DNA of 64,000 nt from an uncultured Pelagibacteraceae bacterium (GCA_902628195.1 CACOLY010000005.1:1-64000), one strand, 5' to 3'. Positions 18,075 to 26,112 are shown, counted from the stretch's first letter. Numbers and translations: made by a program. Notes: generated from the sequence alone by a model not told the origin.

Positions 18075-18492
18075 TTAGCTCAAATAGGTAACAATTATTA
18101 TATTTGATTTTAATTTTGTAATTACTTAAAAAGTCATATTTGCCATTAAAAATATTTTCATCATTTTGACTTTGATAATTCAAAATCATCAGAAATTTTG
18201 TTTTTTTGGAGTCTGTTTTTGTTTTATTGAATAATCTTTCTGGGGTAACAAAATTCTGATCATTAATGAGATTAATTTCTTCTTTTTCTAAATCAAATTT
18301 TTTTGAGGCAAAATTATAAAAACCCCAACTTTCATTTTCACAAAACCCATAGTTTTGTTCCATTCTTTTTTCATAATTCCAATTTAATAATGAATAAAAA
18401 TTATAAGGGGTATTAAAAAATTTTAATACTATCAGCGAAATAATTATAAAAAAAAAAATTATTTTAATTTTATTTCGATCAAGTGATTTCAT
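18067..18492 (-). CDS. Hypothetical single-helix membrane-anchored protein
   Basis: A 141-residue protein with one N-terminal membrane helix (about residues 9-24, KIIFFFIIISLIVLKF) and a ~110-residue soluble domain probably on the periplasmic side, containing two Cys. No known domain is recognised. It is sandwiched between the oxygenase gene (4-base gap) and the polytopic protein (8-base overlap), so the three are co-transcribed. It may be an accessory protein to the membrane enzyme downstream. Confidence 0.55.
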   Translation of the reverse strand: MKSLDRNKIKIIFFFIIISLIVLKFFNTPYNFYSLLNWNYEKRMEQNYGFCENESWGFYNFASKKFDLEKEEINLINDQNFVTPERLFNKTKTDSKKTKFLMILNYQSQNDENIFNGKYDFLSNYKIKIKYNNCYLFELND

Positions 18493-18496
18493 TTAT

Positions 18497-19597
18497 TTAA
18501 AGACCAAATTTTCTTGCTAAATGTTTTAATTTTCCTTCAGTACTATCGTAATCAATATAACATCCTTGTAAAAATCTCTCTCCATCTTTAGTGTCAAAAG
18601 ATGTCCTTCCATGTAATAAACGATAATTATCCATCATTAAGAGATCTCCAGGCATTAATTTAAATTCAATTCTATATTTTTCAGAATTATATAATTCTGA
18701 AATTTTATTTCTTGCTGAATAATACAGTTCTAACTTTTCTTTTTCCATTAACGGAACAAAATCTAGTCTAGGACTAAATCTTACTTGTCTAAATTCTTTA
18801 TTTTCATCTAGTTGAATCATTTCTGCCCAATCTTCTAAAATTACACTTTCGTCAACAAATTGAAATCTTACTTTGGTTTGTGTTAAAATTTCATAATATT
18901 TTGGAAAATCTTTTTTTAATTTTTCTGTAACCGTATAACCATCTACTAATGTAGATAAACCTCCTTGAACTTCGTTAGTGATACAATGTAGCATTTGAAT
19001 ACATGGCACAGGATTACGGTAAGGGTTGTCCGTATGTGGCGCCAGTGGCAATGACGTATATGCTAAATCATTTGGGTTAGGTTTTGATTTAACATCAAAA
19101 TATTCACCAAAATTTGTTCTTCTAATACTACCAATTGAATTTGCAAAATTAATAATGAAATTATTTTTGGTTGGAACTTCTTTAAAAATTACAAAACCAT
19201 ATTTATAAAAACTTACTAAAGCATCATACATTTCTTTTTCTTCAAAAATATTTTTTTTAAAATAAAAATTATTTAAATCTTTTAATGAAGCGTCCCATTC
19301 AATCTTTTTAATAAATTTTACTTCATTTTTATTTGAGAATTCTTTAAGAATGTTTTTTACATTTAATTTAGTATGTGAACCATCTTTGAATGTAACTTCT
19401 AAAAAATCATTTGATAATTCAAGGTGTTTGATTTCCACATTTTTTTTTAGTTCAGTTGGATCAAAAAGTCTTTGTTGAGTTCCTTTATCTACAAATTTTT
19501 CTCCATTAACCCTTTCTCTAAGCCAAAAAGGATGAATTTCTTTTTTTAATCCCTCATTCTCAAAAAAAACTTTATTTTCTAATAATTCAATTTTCAT
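18497..19597 (-). CDS. TauD/TfdA-family dioxygenase, gamma-butyrobetaine hydroxylase-like
   Basis: A 366-residue Fe(II)/2-oxoglutarate oxygenase. The N-terminal ~85 residues are the small zinc-type DUF971/GBBH-N domain (KEIHPFWLRERVNGEKF), and the rest is the TauD fold. Iron ligands are the HTD in LAPHTDNPYRNP and the distal His in YRLLHGRTSFD, followed by Arg in GERFLQGCYIDYD. This architecture is that of gamma-butyrobetaine and trimethyllysine hydroxylases and of the 2-trimethylaminoethylphosphonate hydroxylase, so a quaternary-ammonium substrate is likely. I chose ATG 19597 rather than an upstream TTG at 19609. No carnitine-pathway genes are adjacent. Confidence 0.86.
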   Translation of the reverse strand: MKIELLENKVFFENEGLKKEIHPFWLRERVNGEKFVDKGTQQRLFDPTELKKNVEIKHLELSNDFLEVTFKDGSHTKLNVKNILKEFSNKNEVKFIKKIEWDASLKDLNNFYFKKNIFEEKEMYDALVSFYKYGFVIFKEVPTKNNFIINFANSIGSIRRTNFGEYFDVKSKPNPNDLAYTSLPLAPHTDNPYRNPVPCIQMLHCITNEVQGGLSTLVDGYTVTEKLKKDFPKYYEILTQTKVRFQFVDESVILEDWAEMIQLDENKEFRQVRFSPRLDFVPLMEKEKLELYYSARNKISELYNSEKYRIEFKLMPGDLLMMDNYRLLHGRTSFDTKDGERFLQGCYIDYDSTEGKLKHLARKFGL

Positions 19598-19663
19598 GCT
19601 TAATATCAATGATTATTTAAAATTTTGCTTTAATCAATACTAATTAAACTGTATTAGTCTCGT

Positions 19664-20470
19664 GTGTTAAAATTAAAATCTTCAGATTATAAAAAATACT
19701 CAAAATTTCTTAGTAATTTAGCTAATAAATTAACTAAATTTTATTACACAAAGCTTAATAAGCCATTTAAAGTTACCAATAAATTAAATGGTAGAGGATA
19801 CGATCCAGTTACCAGTGCTGATAAAGCCTTTGAAAGATTTATTAGAAATCAAATTAGAAAAAAATTTCCCAATCATCAAATAATAGGAGAAGAGCTAGGT
19901 AACAAAAAATCAAAAAGTGATTATTCTTGGGTTATAGATCCAATTGATGGTACCCGATCATTTGTTATTGGTAATCCAACATGGAGTAATTTAATATCTT
20001 TAAATTACAAAGGATATCCAGTTTTAGGCCTTGCAAATTTTCCAATTCTTAAAAAATATTATTATAACAAATCAGAAAAAAATGCTTATGTTTGTGAAAA
20101 TGGAAAAAAAACAAAAATAAAAGTTAATAACAAAGTTTCTTTTTCAAATATAAAATTATCAGCAGGTTTTCATGGGGTACTTACATTAAATCAGCAAAAA
20201 AAAATTCCACAAATTTTAAAAAGAATGCAATTTCCTTGCTCAGATGCTTTAAGCTATTCGCATTTTGCTGAAGGTAAACTTGATGCTGTTCTTCAGTGTG
20301 GAAACAAAATCTGGGATATTCACGCTTTAATACCAATCATTAAAGCTGCTGGAGGTATAGTGACAACTTGGAAAAATGATAATCCAAAAAAAGCTGGAAA
20401 CATAGTTTGTTCAGCAAATAAAAAGATTCACAATAAAATTATAAAAATTTTAAAACCTGTTTCTAAGTAG
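19664..20470 (+). CDS. Inositol monophosphatase family phosphatase (histidinol-phosphatase-like)
   Basis: A 268-residue Mg-dependent phosphomonoesterase. Metal motifs are IGEELG (Glu), WVIDPIDGTRSFVIGNP (the DPxDGT signature) and KIWDIHALIPIIKAAGG near the C-terminus. The FVIGNPTWSNLISL version resembles the HisN branch that dephosphorylates histidinol phosphate, while other members act on inositol phosphates. It uses a GTG start. It is divergent from the oxygenase gene (66 bases) and its 3' end overlaps the convergent SMR-like gene by 8 bases. Confidence 0.85.
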   Translation: MLKLKSSDYKKYSKFLSNLANKLTKFYYTKLNKPFKVTNKLNGRGYDPVTSADKAFERFIRNQIRKKFPNHQIIGEELGNKKSKSDYSWVIDPIDGTRSFVIGNPTWSNLISLNYKGYPVLGLANFPILKKYYYNKSEKNAYVCENGKKTKIKVNNKVSFSNIKLSAGFHGVLTLNQQKKIPQILKRMQFPCSDALSYSHFAEGKLDAVLQCGNKIWDIHALIPIIKAAGGIVTTWKNDNPKKAGNIVCSANKKIHNKIIKILKPVSK

Positions 20471-20798
20471 TTTTTCCTAAGGTATTAAGCAAAATTACAC
20501 CTATAACAATCAAAGCTATTCCAACAATTCCATATAAGTTTGGTATTTGATTATATTTAAAAACACCAAATAAAGTTACCGCTGTAATAGTTAAACCGCC
20601 ATAAGTTGCGTAAGTAAAACCTACAGGAATAATATTCATTGCTTTTGATAAACAAAAAATACAGGCTAATATTGATATTGCACAAAATATAGTTGGACCA
20701 ATATTGGTAAAACCATTTGTTGATTTTAAAAAACCATTAGATGTAACTCCAAGAATAATTCCTAAAAACAAAAAGATGTACCCTGTTAAATTAGTCAT
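20463..20798 (-). CDS. Small multidrug resistance (SMR)-like four-helix protein lacking the family Glu
   Basis: A 111-residue protein with four predicted helices aligning end to end with EmrE/QacE proteins; the loop KSTNGFT, IPVGFTYATYGGLTI and the C-terminal GVILLNTL match in position. By manual alignment with EmrE, the membrane-embedded Glu14 that couples proton and substrate binding falls on Gly17 here, and the conserved Trp63 position is Tyr or Gly. It therefore may not be a standard proton antiporter. It sits at the downstream end of a compact run of small genes. Confidence 0.7.
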   Translation of the reverse strand: MTNLTGYIFLFLGIILGVTSNGFLKSTNGFTNIGPTIFCAISILACIFCLSKAMNIIPVGFTYATYGGLTITAVTLFGVFKYNQIPNLYGIVGIALIVIGVILLNTLGKTT

Positions 20799-20812
20799 AT
20801 CTTAAAATATGA

Positions 20813-21034
20813 TTATTTTGTGATTTTATCTACAAATTTCTGTATTATAGGAGCAACAATTGTTGTAGCAATCATTGCAACAGGTAAGCTTACAGACCAA
20901 GCTTTAAGAAATCTTTTGTAATAAAGCTCATCATAACCAGTATTAATAAAGGTAATTATAAGTGTCATGAGTAAACTCATGCCAAGACCCATAAAAAAAA
21001 TAAATAATAAGTTTGAATATTTTTTTGGAAACAT
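20813..21034 (-). CDS. DUF2798 small membrane protein
   Basis: A 73-residue protein with two helices. The family pattern is visible in FIFFMGLGMSLLMTLIITFIN and in FLKAWSVSLPVAMIATTIVAPIIQKFV. Function is unknown. The start shares one base with the stop of the downstream-listed NTF2-like gene at 21034, so translation is coupled. Membership in DUF2798 is a recognition from motif and length. Confidence 0.75.
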   Translation of the reverse strand: MFPKKYSNLLFIFFMGLGMSLLMTLIITFINTGYDELYYKRFLKAWSVSLPVAMIATTIVAPIIQKFVDKITK

Positions 21035-21354
21035 TATTTAGACATTGGAGTAGCGCCAGTCTCTAAACTTATAATTTTTCCATCTTTGTATCTATAAACA
21101 GCCATCACGGCTTCAACATTGCCGTCATTAAAAGTTACGATTGAATGGTGTATACCAACTTCATCATTTTCATAAACAATTCGTGCTTTATCTTGATTTA
21201 TATCACCGCTCATAGCCCATTTTACAACATCAGCTTTTCCTAAAGAATTTCCAGATTTATGCATTGTAAATTTAAAATCATCATGCAAAAGTTCATTCAT
21301 TGTTGCTTCATCTTTATTTGTTATAGCATCAGTATATCTCTTTAATATCGACAT
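21034..21354 (-). CDS. NTF2/SnoaL-like small protein
   Basis: A 106-residue cone-shaped alpha+beta fold. The N-terminal YTDAITNKDEATMNELLHDD helix pair, the VKWAMSGD turn and the strand DGNVEAVMAVYRYKDGKI fit the SnoaL/NTF2-like superfamily, which includes isomerases, dehydratases and ligand-binding proteins. No active-site set can be assigned. It lies 9 bases from its upstream neighbour and one base overlaps the next gene. Confidence 0.65.
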   Translation of the reverse strand: MSILKRYTDAITNKDEATMNELLHDDFKFTMHKSGNSLGKADVVKWAMSGDINQDKARIVYENDEVGIHHSIVTFNDGNVEAVMAVYRYKDGKIISLETGATPMSK

Positions 21355-21363
21355 AATTTTTTC

Positions 21364-21678
21364 TTAATCAGTAAATATCATTCTCATTTCATCTTGTATT
21401 GTACCTTCTTTAAAAACATCTTTCATTTTTTTTTGAAGCTCAATAAATTTAGGATCAGTAGACATATTTTGATCATTTTCAAACGCTTTGTCTGTAAATT
21501 GTTCTCCGACTAAAGTTTCTCTTACTGTTCTAGGATTTCCACCAATTTGAAAAGAAAAGTAAACTTCATGATCAGGATAATGTTTTTTTCTTACTTCAGC
21601 TAAACCTTTAGAAATTTCCATGGCCTCACCAAGTTTATCATCATAAACACCGATAGTTCTTGTATAGATTGCCTTCAT
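21364..21678 (-). CDS. Hypothetical small protein, possible dimeric alpha/beta barrel
   Basis: A 104-residue soluble protein beginning MKAIYTRTIGVYDDKLGEAM. I do not recognise a family. Alternating strand-helix-strand pattern (KAIYTRTIG strand; helix with EAMEISKGLAEVRKKHYP; strand HEVYFSFQIGG) is what a ferredoxin-like alpha/beta barrel would show, like the neighbouring DUF1330 protein. It lacks a signal peptide and membrane helices. A short AGGAG site precedes the start. Confidence 0.6.
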   Translation of the reverse strand: MKAIYTRTIGVYDDKLGEAMEISKGLAEVRKKHYPDHEVYFSFQIGGNPRTVRETLVGEQFTDKAFENDQNMSTDPKFIELQKKMKDVFKEGTIQDEMRMIFTD

Positions 21679-21693
21679 TTTTACTCCTTTTTT

Positions 21694-21999
21694 TTAATAA
21701 GAGTCTGACTCTTCACATATAACAATTGTGCTTTTTGGGTCAGTAGCTTTTCTTCTTTGAACAACAATTTTCTGATGTTCATCTGAATTATACCAACCTA
21801 AAGCTTTTTCCTTATTTGGAAATTCAATTACTACCGTAAGAGTAGTTTCGTCTCCTTCCTTGACTAATTTTTCTGGAGTTCTTACCAGAAATTTTCCATC
21901 AAAAGGTTTTAATGTATCTGCAACTTTACTTGCATATTCTTTTGCAAACATATCTGGGTTTGTGACTTTTGGAACTGCTACTAAATATGCTTTTTTCAT
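21694..21999 (-). CDS. DUF1330 family protein
   Basis: A 101-residue member of the DUF1330 dimeric alpha/beta barrel family. Typical features are the opening KKAYLVAVPKVTNPDMFAKE, the central LTVVIEFPNKEKALGWYNSD and the terminal KSTIVICEES. The fold is related to small monooxygenases and ligand-binding stress proteins, but no enzyme activity is established. It is co-transcribed with the other small proteins of this run (15-base gaps on both sides). Confidence 0.82.
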   Translation of the reverse strand: MKKAYLVAVPKVTNPDMFAKEYASKVADTLKPFDGKFLVRTPEKLVKEGDETTLTVVIEFPNKEKALGWYNSDEHQKIVVQRRKATDPKSTIVICEESDSY

Positions 22000-22014
22000 A
22001 TTTTACAATTTTAT

Positions 22015-22221
22015 TTAGCTTTTAAAAAGAGCAAGAGCCTCATTTAAAAGTTTTTCAGATTTAGCATGGTCACCAGCTTTGTGTGCATCCATACCTTGAT
22101 CTCTAAGTTCTTGAGCTTTTTTTATTTTGTCATCAATATTTTTAGCCATCATTGGACAAGAACCTGCATATGCAGAACTAACAAACAAGACTAGACAAAG
22201 TGATAATATTATTTTTTTCAT
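22015..22221 (-). CDS. Small secreted helical protein
   Basis: A 68-residue product with a clear Sec signal peptide (MKKIILSLCLVLFVSSAYA) leaving a mature domain of about 49 residues that begins GSCPMMAKNIDD. The mature part is an amphipathic helix pair with a TPR-like half motif (HKAGDHAKSEKLLNEALALF). No named family. Probably periplasmic; its single mature Cys could be disulfide-bonded or metal-bound. It lies in the run of small genes. Confidence 0.65.
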   Translation of the reverse strand: MKKIILSLCLVLFVSSAYAGSCPMMAKNIDDKIKKAQELRDQGMDAHKAGDHAKSEKLLNEALALFKS

Positions 22222-22239
22222 TTTATTTCCTTTCTTAAG

Positions 22240-22614
22240 TTAATATAAAGTTTGAACTACTTTTTTTACTCTTTCAGCACCATTAGGAATTGAATTAGCT
22301 ATAAACGAATGACAATCTTCAGTTTTAGCTTTGTCATATTTAGATCCATAGTATTTATCTACAGCTTTATTAACTCCTTCATCCCACTCTTTTTCTGAGA
22401 TGCCCACTTCAAGAGCGTATGTTTTCAGAACTTTCACTGATGCCATAGACTTTTCTTTCATACTATATTCAAATTGTTCGCCCGACGGTAAGAAGTAGTT
22501 AGCCATATAAATTCCACTACATTCCCAAGCTTTAGACTTGTCACTGTTACTCATCCCAGCATGAGCAAGATTAAATATTAAGAAAGATAAAATAATTAAG
22601 ATATATTTTTTCAT
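22240..22614 (-). CDS. Secreted hypothetical protein
   Basis: A 124-residue protein with a signal peptide (MKKYILIILSFLIFNLAHA) and a ~105-residue helical mature domain with two Cys (one in KAWECSGIYMANYFLP, one in KTEDCHSFIANS) that could form a disulfide. I recognise no domain. It is the first gene of the seven-gene minus-strand run; the 56 bases upstream separate it from the cysK 3' end on the same strand. Confidence 0.62.
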   Translation of the reverse strand: MKKYILIILSFLIFNLAHAGMSNSDKSKAWECSGIYMANYFLPSGEQFEYSMKEKSMASVKVLKTYALEVGISEKEWDEGVNKAVDKYYGSKYDKAKTEDCHSFIANSIPNGAERVKKVVQTLY

Positions 22615-22670
22615 ACGACCTCAATGTTACTAGTATTCTAACTGTTTTGTTATATGTCTGGTATGCGATA

Positions 22671-23672
22671 TTATAACCAGCTAGGTATAGGTAGGTTTTT
22701 TTCCTTTAAAAATGTTTTGTTAAACATCTTTGAGTTGTATTTATCTGATTTATCACAAAGAATTGTAACGATTGTTTTGCCTGGACCAAGTTCTTTTCCA
22801 AGTCTTATTGCTCCAGCAATATTAACTCCACAACTAGTTCCAAGACTTAATCCTTCATTTTGAATTAAATTATAGAGTATTGGTAACGACTCTTGATCAC
22901 TTATTGAAAAAGCTCCATCAATTTGTGCCTCTGCAAAATTTTTAGTTATTCTACTTGAACCAATACCTTCGGTTATTGATCCACCCTCAGCTTTAAGTTC
23001 TCCATTCATTATATGATTATAGAGAGCAGAACCAGTAGGGTCTGAAAGATAAATTTTAATATCTTTATTTTTTTCCTTTAAGAATTTACTAACTCCACCT
23101 ATAGTCCCACCTGTTCCTGATGCACAAACAAATCCATCAACTTTACCATCTGTTTGTTCCCATATTTCAGGACCTGTTGTTTCGTAATGCCCCTTAGCAT
23201 TAGCAGTGTTATCAAATTGATTAGCCCAAACAACACCATTATTATTTGTACTTTTTAATTCTTCTGCAAGTCTTCCTGCAACTTTTACGTAGTTTCCATC
23301 ATCTTTGTAAGGTTTAGGGGGTACTAATCTTAAATCAGCACCAATATTTCTTAATGTATCTTTCTTCTCTTGGGTTTGATTGTCGTTCATGACAATTATA
23401 GTTTTATAACCAAGAGAATTTCCTAGAAGACATAATCCTATTCCAGTGTTACCAGCAGTTCCTTCCACCACAATTCCACCCTCGGATATTAACTTTTTTT
23501 CTTGAGCATCTTTAATTAAAGCTAATGCCGCTCTATCTTTAACTGACCCACCTGGATTAAGGTATTCAGCTTTTCCATAAATATTACAACCTGTAATTTC
23601 AGATGCTGCTTTTAATTTTATTAATGGGGTATTTCCAATTGAATCGATGAAATTATTTTTTGTATTTTTCAT
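22671..23672 (-). CDS. cysK: Cysteine synthase A (O-acetylserine sulfhydrylase)
   Basis: PLP enzyme that makes cysteine from O-acetylserine and sulfide. The 333-residue chain has the PLP Lys in GGSVKDRAALALI, the phosphate-binding GTAGNTGIG and the GTGGTIGGVSKFLKE loop. The NGVVWANQFDNTANAKGHYE segment and GIGSSRITKNF region fit the CysK/CBS-like group of this family. The start overlaps the cysE stop by one base, so the two steps of cysteine synthesis are coupled. It may use sulfide from reduced sulfur compounds; an assimilatory sulfate pathway is not in the window. Confidence 0.92.
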   Translation of the reverse strand: MKNTKNNFIDSIGNTPLIKLKAASEITGCNIYGKAEYLNPGGSVKDRAALALIKDAQEKKLISEGGIVVEGTAGNTGIGLCLLGNSLGYKTIIVMNDNQTQEKKDTLRNIGADLRLVPPKPYKDDGNYVKVAGRLAEELKSTNNNGVVWANQFDNTANAKGHYETTGPEIWEQTDGKVDGFVCASGTGGTIGGVSKFLKEKNKDIKIYLSDPTGSALYNHIMNGELKAEGGSITEGIGSSRITKNFAEAQIDGAFSISDQESLPILYNLIQNEGLSLGTSCGVNIAGAIRLGKELGPGKTIVTILCDKSDKYNSKMFNKTFLKEKNLPIPSWL

Positions 23673-24241
23673 TATTCTTTATCTTCATCTGTAACAGCGT
23701 AAGGTTTAAATCCTTTTGTAGCATCACCAACTCTTCGAGCAGGAATACCAGCCATTACTGATTTTTCTGGCACATTTTTTGTTACAACTGAATTTGAACC
23801 AATTAAAGAGTTTTTACCAATTGTAATTGGTCCTAAAATTTGAGCACCAGAACCTACAACAACATTATCTTCTAAGGTTGGATGTCTTTTCATATTTCTT
23901 TGATCGTTAGAATTAATACTTGGAGCAATTCCACCTAATGTAACATTGTGATAGATAGTAACATTGTTGCCAATTTCAGAAGTTTCTCCAATAACAACAC
24001 CCATGCCATGATCAATAAACAAATTTTTTCCAATTTTTGCTTTTGGATGTATTTCTATTCCTGTTAAAAATCTTGAGAATTGAGAAATAATTCTTGCAAC
24101 TAAATCAAATTTTGCAATAGCAAAAAAATTTGCAATTTTATAGAAAAAAATAGCTTTAATACCTGGGTAAGTTAAGATCAAACTTAACTTAGATTTTGCT
24201 GCAGGATCTCGGTCAATTATAGATTGCAAAAAATCATTCAT
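23672..24241 (-). CDS. cysE: Serine O-acetyltransferase
   Basis: Makes O-acetylserine from serine and acetyl-CoA, the substrate of CysK. The 189-residue length is that of the short EpsC-like form without the long N-terminal helical domain of enterobacterial CysE. The left-handed beta-helix hexapeptides run from about residue 60 (EIHPKAKIGKNLFIDHGMG) and include IYHNVTLGG, with the catalytic His and Asp/Glu set and the C-terminal VVTKNVPEKSVMAGIPAR. It is first in the cysE-cysK transcript; a small dyad lies upstream. Confidence 0.93.
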   Translation of the reverse strand: MNDFLQSIIDRDPAAKSKLSLILTYPGIKAIFFYKIANFFAIAKFDLVARIISQFSRFLTGIEIHPKAKIGKNLFIDHGMGVVIGETSEIGNNVTIYHNVTLGGIAPSINSNDQRNMKRHPTLEDNVVVGSGAQILGPITIGKNSLIGSNSVVTKNVPEKSVMAGIPARRVGDATKGFKPYAVTDEDKE

Positions 24242-24275
24242 TTTTTTTGAGTTTTCTAACAGTTGATTAAAAAAA

Positions 24276-24303
24276 GTATATACCTTATATAGTAGTTATA
24301 TAC
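24276..24303. promoter_or_regulatory. Candidate dyad operator between cysE and the VOC gene
   Basis: GTATATA (24276-24282) and TATATAC (24297-24303) form a 7-bp inverted repeat with centres about 21 bases apart, within the 83-base space between two divergent genes. The spacing corresponds to two helical turns, as for many dimeric regulators. Regulator identity is unknown and the AT-rich context weakens the case. Confidence 0.35.
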
Positions 24304-24324
24304 GTAATTTAAAGAGGGTTAAAA

Positions 24325-24735
24325 ATGTACAAAAATACAAACTGTTTTCATTTGGCAATTCCATGTGGAGATTTAGAAACAGCGAAGAAATTTTATAGTG
24401 AAACACTTGGCTGCAAACTTGATAATGCTGCTCAAGAATGGGCAGATGTTGATTTTTGGGGAAATGAATTAACGCTTCATGCAAGTGAGCACAAATTAGA
24501 TAATGAAAGACATGACGTTGATATGGGGAATGTTTCTGTTCCTCATTTTGGAGTTCATTTATCCAGAAAAGATTTTGATGCTCTTAAAAAAAGATTAAAG
24601 GAAAAAGGTGCGAAATATTACGATGAGCCTTATTTAAGATTTAAAGGCACAAAGTATGAACAAGAAACTTTTTTTGTTAAAGATCCTAACGAAAACATTT
24701 TAGAGATTAAAACGTTAACTGCAAACGCAGAATAA
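24325..24735 (+). CDS. VOC (glyoxalase/bleomycin-resistance) superfamily protein
   Basis: A 136-residue metalloprotein with two VOC modules. The first His is in CFHLAIPCGDLETAKKFY near residues 8-24; HFGVHLSRKDFDAL around residue 72 and the terminal DPNENILEIKTL supply the second His and the Glu. These positions match a divalent metal site for isomerase, dioxygenase or resistance functions. The substrate is unknown. A GAGGG ribosome site precedes the ATG. It is followed 12 bases later by the LysE-type exporter. Confidence 0.83.
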   Translation: MYKNTNCFHLAIPCGDLETAKKFYSETLGCKLDNAAQEWADVDFWGNELTLHASEHKLDNERHDVDMGNVSVPHFGVHLSRKDFDALKKRLKEKGAKYYDEPYLRFKGTKYEQETFFVKDPNENILEIKTLTANAE

Positions 24736-24747
24736 ACTTAGATTTGG

Positions 24748-25362
24748 ATGGAATTCCTAATCTTAGGATTCTTTACTGGACTTAGTTTAATTTTAGCTAT
24801 AGGTGCACAAAATATCTTTGTAATAGAGCAGGGTTTAAAAAAACAACATATCTTTTTAGTTTGTTTTATCTGCTCTATATCAGACTTGATCTTAATATTT
24901 TTAGGAATTTTTCTTTTTCACTATTTCATTCAGTATTTCAATCATACAATTGAATTAATTTTCAATATTCTTTTAGTAATCTTTTTAATTTATTTTATTT
25001 ATTCAAAAATCAGATCTTTTAATTCCAAAGTACATCTTAACAATGAAATAATAGATATTTCAAAATTTAATGTATCTTTAAAGACACTTGGTTTTACTTA
25101 TCTAAACCCTCACGTTTATTCAGATACTGTTTTCTTTTTAGGAAATTTTTCAAAAAATTTTCTTCTAGATGAAAAAATTTATTTTGGAGCGGGAGCATCA
25201 ATAGCATCTTTCGTGTTCTTTTTTGGGTTAGGCTATCTATCATTATCTTTATCAAGATATGCTCAAAAAGAAAAAACATGGAGGTATATAAATTTATTTA
25301 TTATTAGTTTTATGACTGTGCTTATTTTGTATGTTGTTAAAGAGACATTATATTTACTTTGA
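24748..25362 (+). CDS. LysE/ArgO family amino-acid exporter
   Basis: A 204-residue membrane protein with about six helices. The opening GFFTGLSLILAIGAQNIFVIEQGLK has the conserved GAQN motif of the LysE family, and TLGFTYLNPHVYSDTVFFLG contains the NPHVYxD motif typical of the arginine/lysine exporter branch. It exports basic amino acids, which prevents toxic accumulation in cells with high uptake capacity. The gene is 12 bases downstream of the VOC gene. Confidence 0.9.
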   Translation: MEFLILGFFTGLSLILAIGAQNIFVIEQGLKKQHIFLVCFICSISDLILIFLGIFLFHYFIQYFNHTIELIFNILLVIFLIYFIYSKIRSFNSKVHLNNEIIDISKFNVSLKTLGFTYLNPHVYSDTVFFLGNFSKNFLLDEKIYFGAGASIASFVFFFGLGYLSLSLSRYAQKEKTWRYINLFIISFMTVLILYVVKETLYLL

Positions 25363-25431
25363 AAAATCAGACATTTTAAAGACAATTTTAGCGCATAGTA
25401 ATTTTTTTTTAAGTGTTTATTTAATCCTTAT

Positions 25432-26109
25432 ATGAGTGACTTAAATAAACATTTCGAACCTAAAAATTTTAGTGACAAGGTAGCTTTATCTTTTACAAAA
25501 TTTTTGAGATTTCTGGCGGATACTTTTTTTAAAAAAAGATATGGTCATAGAGCAGTTGTATTAGAAACTGTCGCTGCTGTTCCTGGAATGGTTGCTGGAA
25601 TGTTAATTCATCTTAAATCTTTGAGAAAAATAGAGGATGATAAAGGATGGATAAAAACTTTACTAGATGAGGCAGAAAATGAAAGAATGCATTTAATGAC
25701 ATTTATTCATATTGCCAAACCAACTGCAATAGAAAGATTCATTATTATGATTGCTCAATTTATATTCATTGTAACCTATGCACTGATTTATATAATTTCT
25801 CAAAGAACTGCACATAGAATTGTTGGATACTTTGAGGAAGAAGCAGTAATAAGTTATACTGAATATTTAAATGAACTTGAGGCTGGAACTATTCCAGATC
25901 AACCAGCACCAGAAATTGCAATTAATTATTGGAATTTACCATTACACGCTACTTTAAAAGATGTTGTTAAAGTTATTAGAGATGATGAGGCTGGTCATAG
26001 AGATGTCAATCATACATTCGCAGATTTAATAAATATAAAGAAAAATAAAGAATCAATTAATAAAATTAACAAAGAAAAAAAAGAAAGTGGCGAAGAATTA
26101 TTGGATTAA
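25432..26109 (+). CDS. Alternative oxidase (AOX-type ubiquinol oxidase)
   Basis: A 225-residue di-iron membrane-associated ubiquinol oxidase that passes electrons from ubiquinol to oxygen without pumping protons. The iron ligands are all visible: E45 in [12 protein letters not shown]84 and H87 in ENERMH, the EEE at 135-137 in [15 protein letters not shown], and E186/H189 in [11 protein letters not shown]. Two hydrophobic hairpin segments (about 43-64 and 103-123) anchor it in the membrane. It stands alone with a convergent neighbour 3 bases away. AOX is common in plants and protists and occurs in some marine bacteria. Confidence 0.95.
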   Translation: MSDLNKHFEPKNFSDKVALSFTKFLRFLADTFFKKRYGHRAVVLETVAAVPGMVAGMLIHLKSLRKIEDDKGWIKTLLDEAENERMHLMTFIHIAKPTAIERFIIMIAQFIFIVTYALIYIISQRTAHRIVGYFEEEAVISYTEYLNELEAGTIPDQPAPEIAINYWNLPLHATLKDVVKVIRDDEAGHRDVNHTFADLINIKKNKESINKINKEKKESGEELLD

Positions 26110-26112
26110 TTA

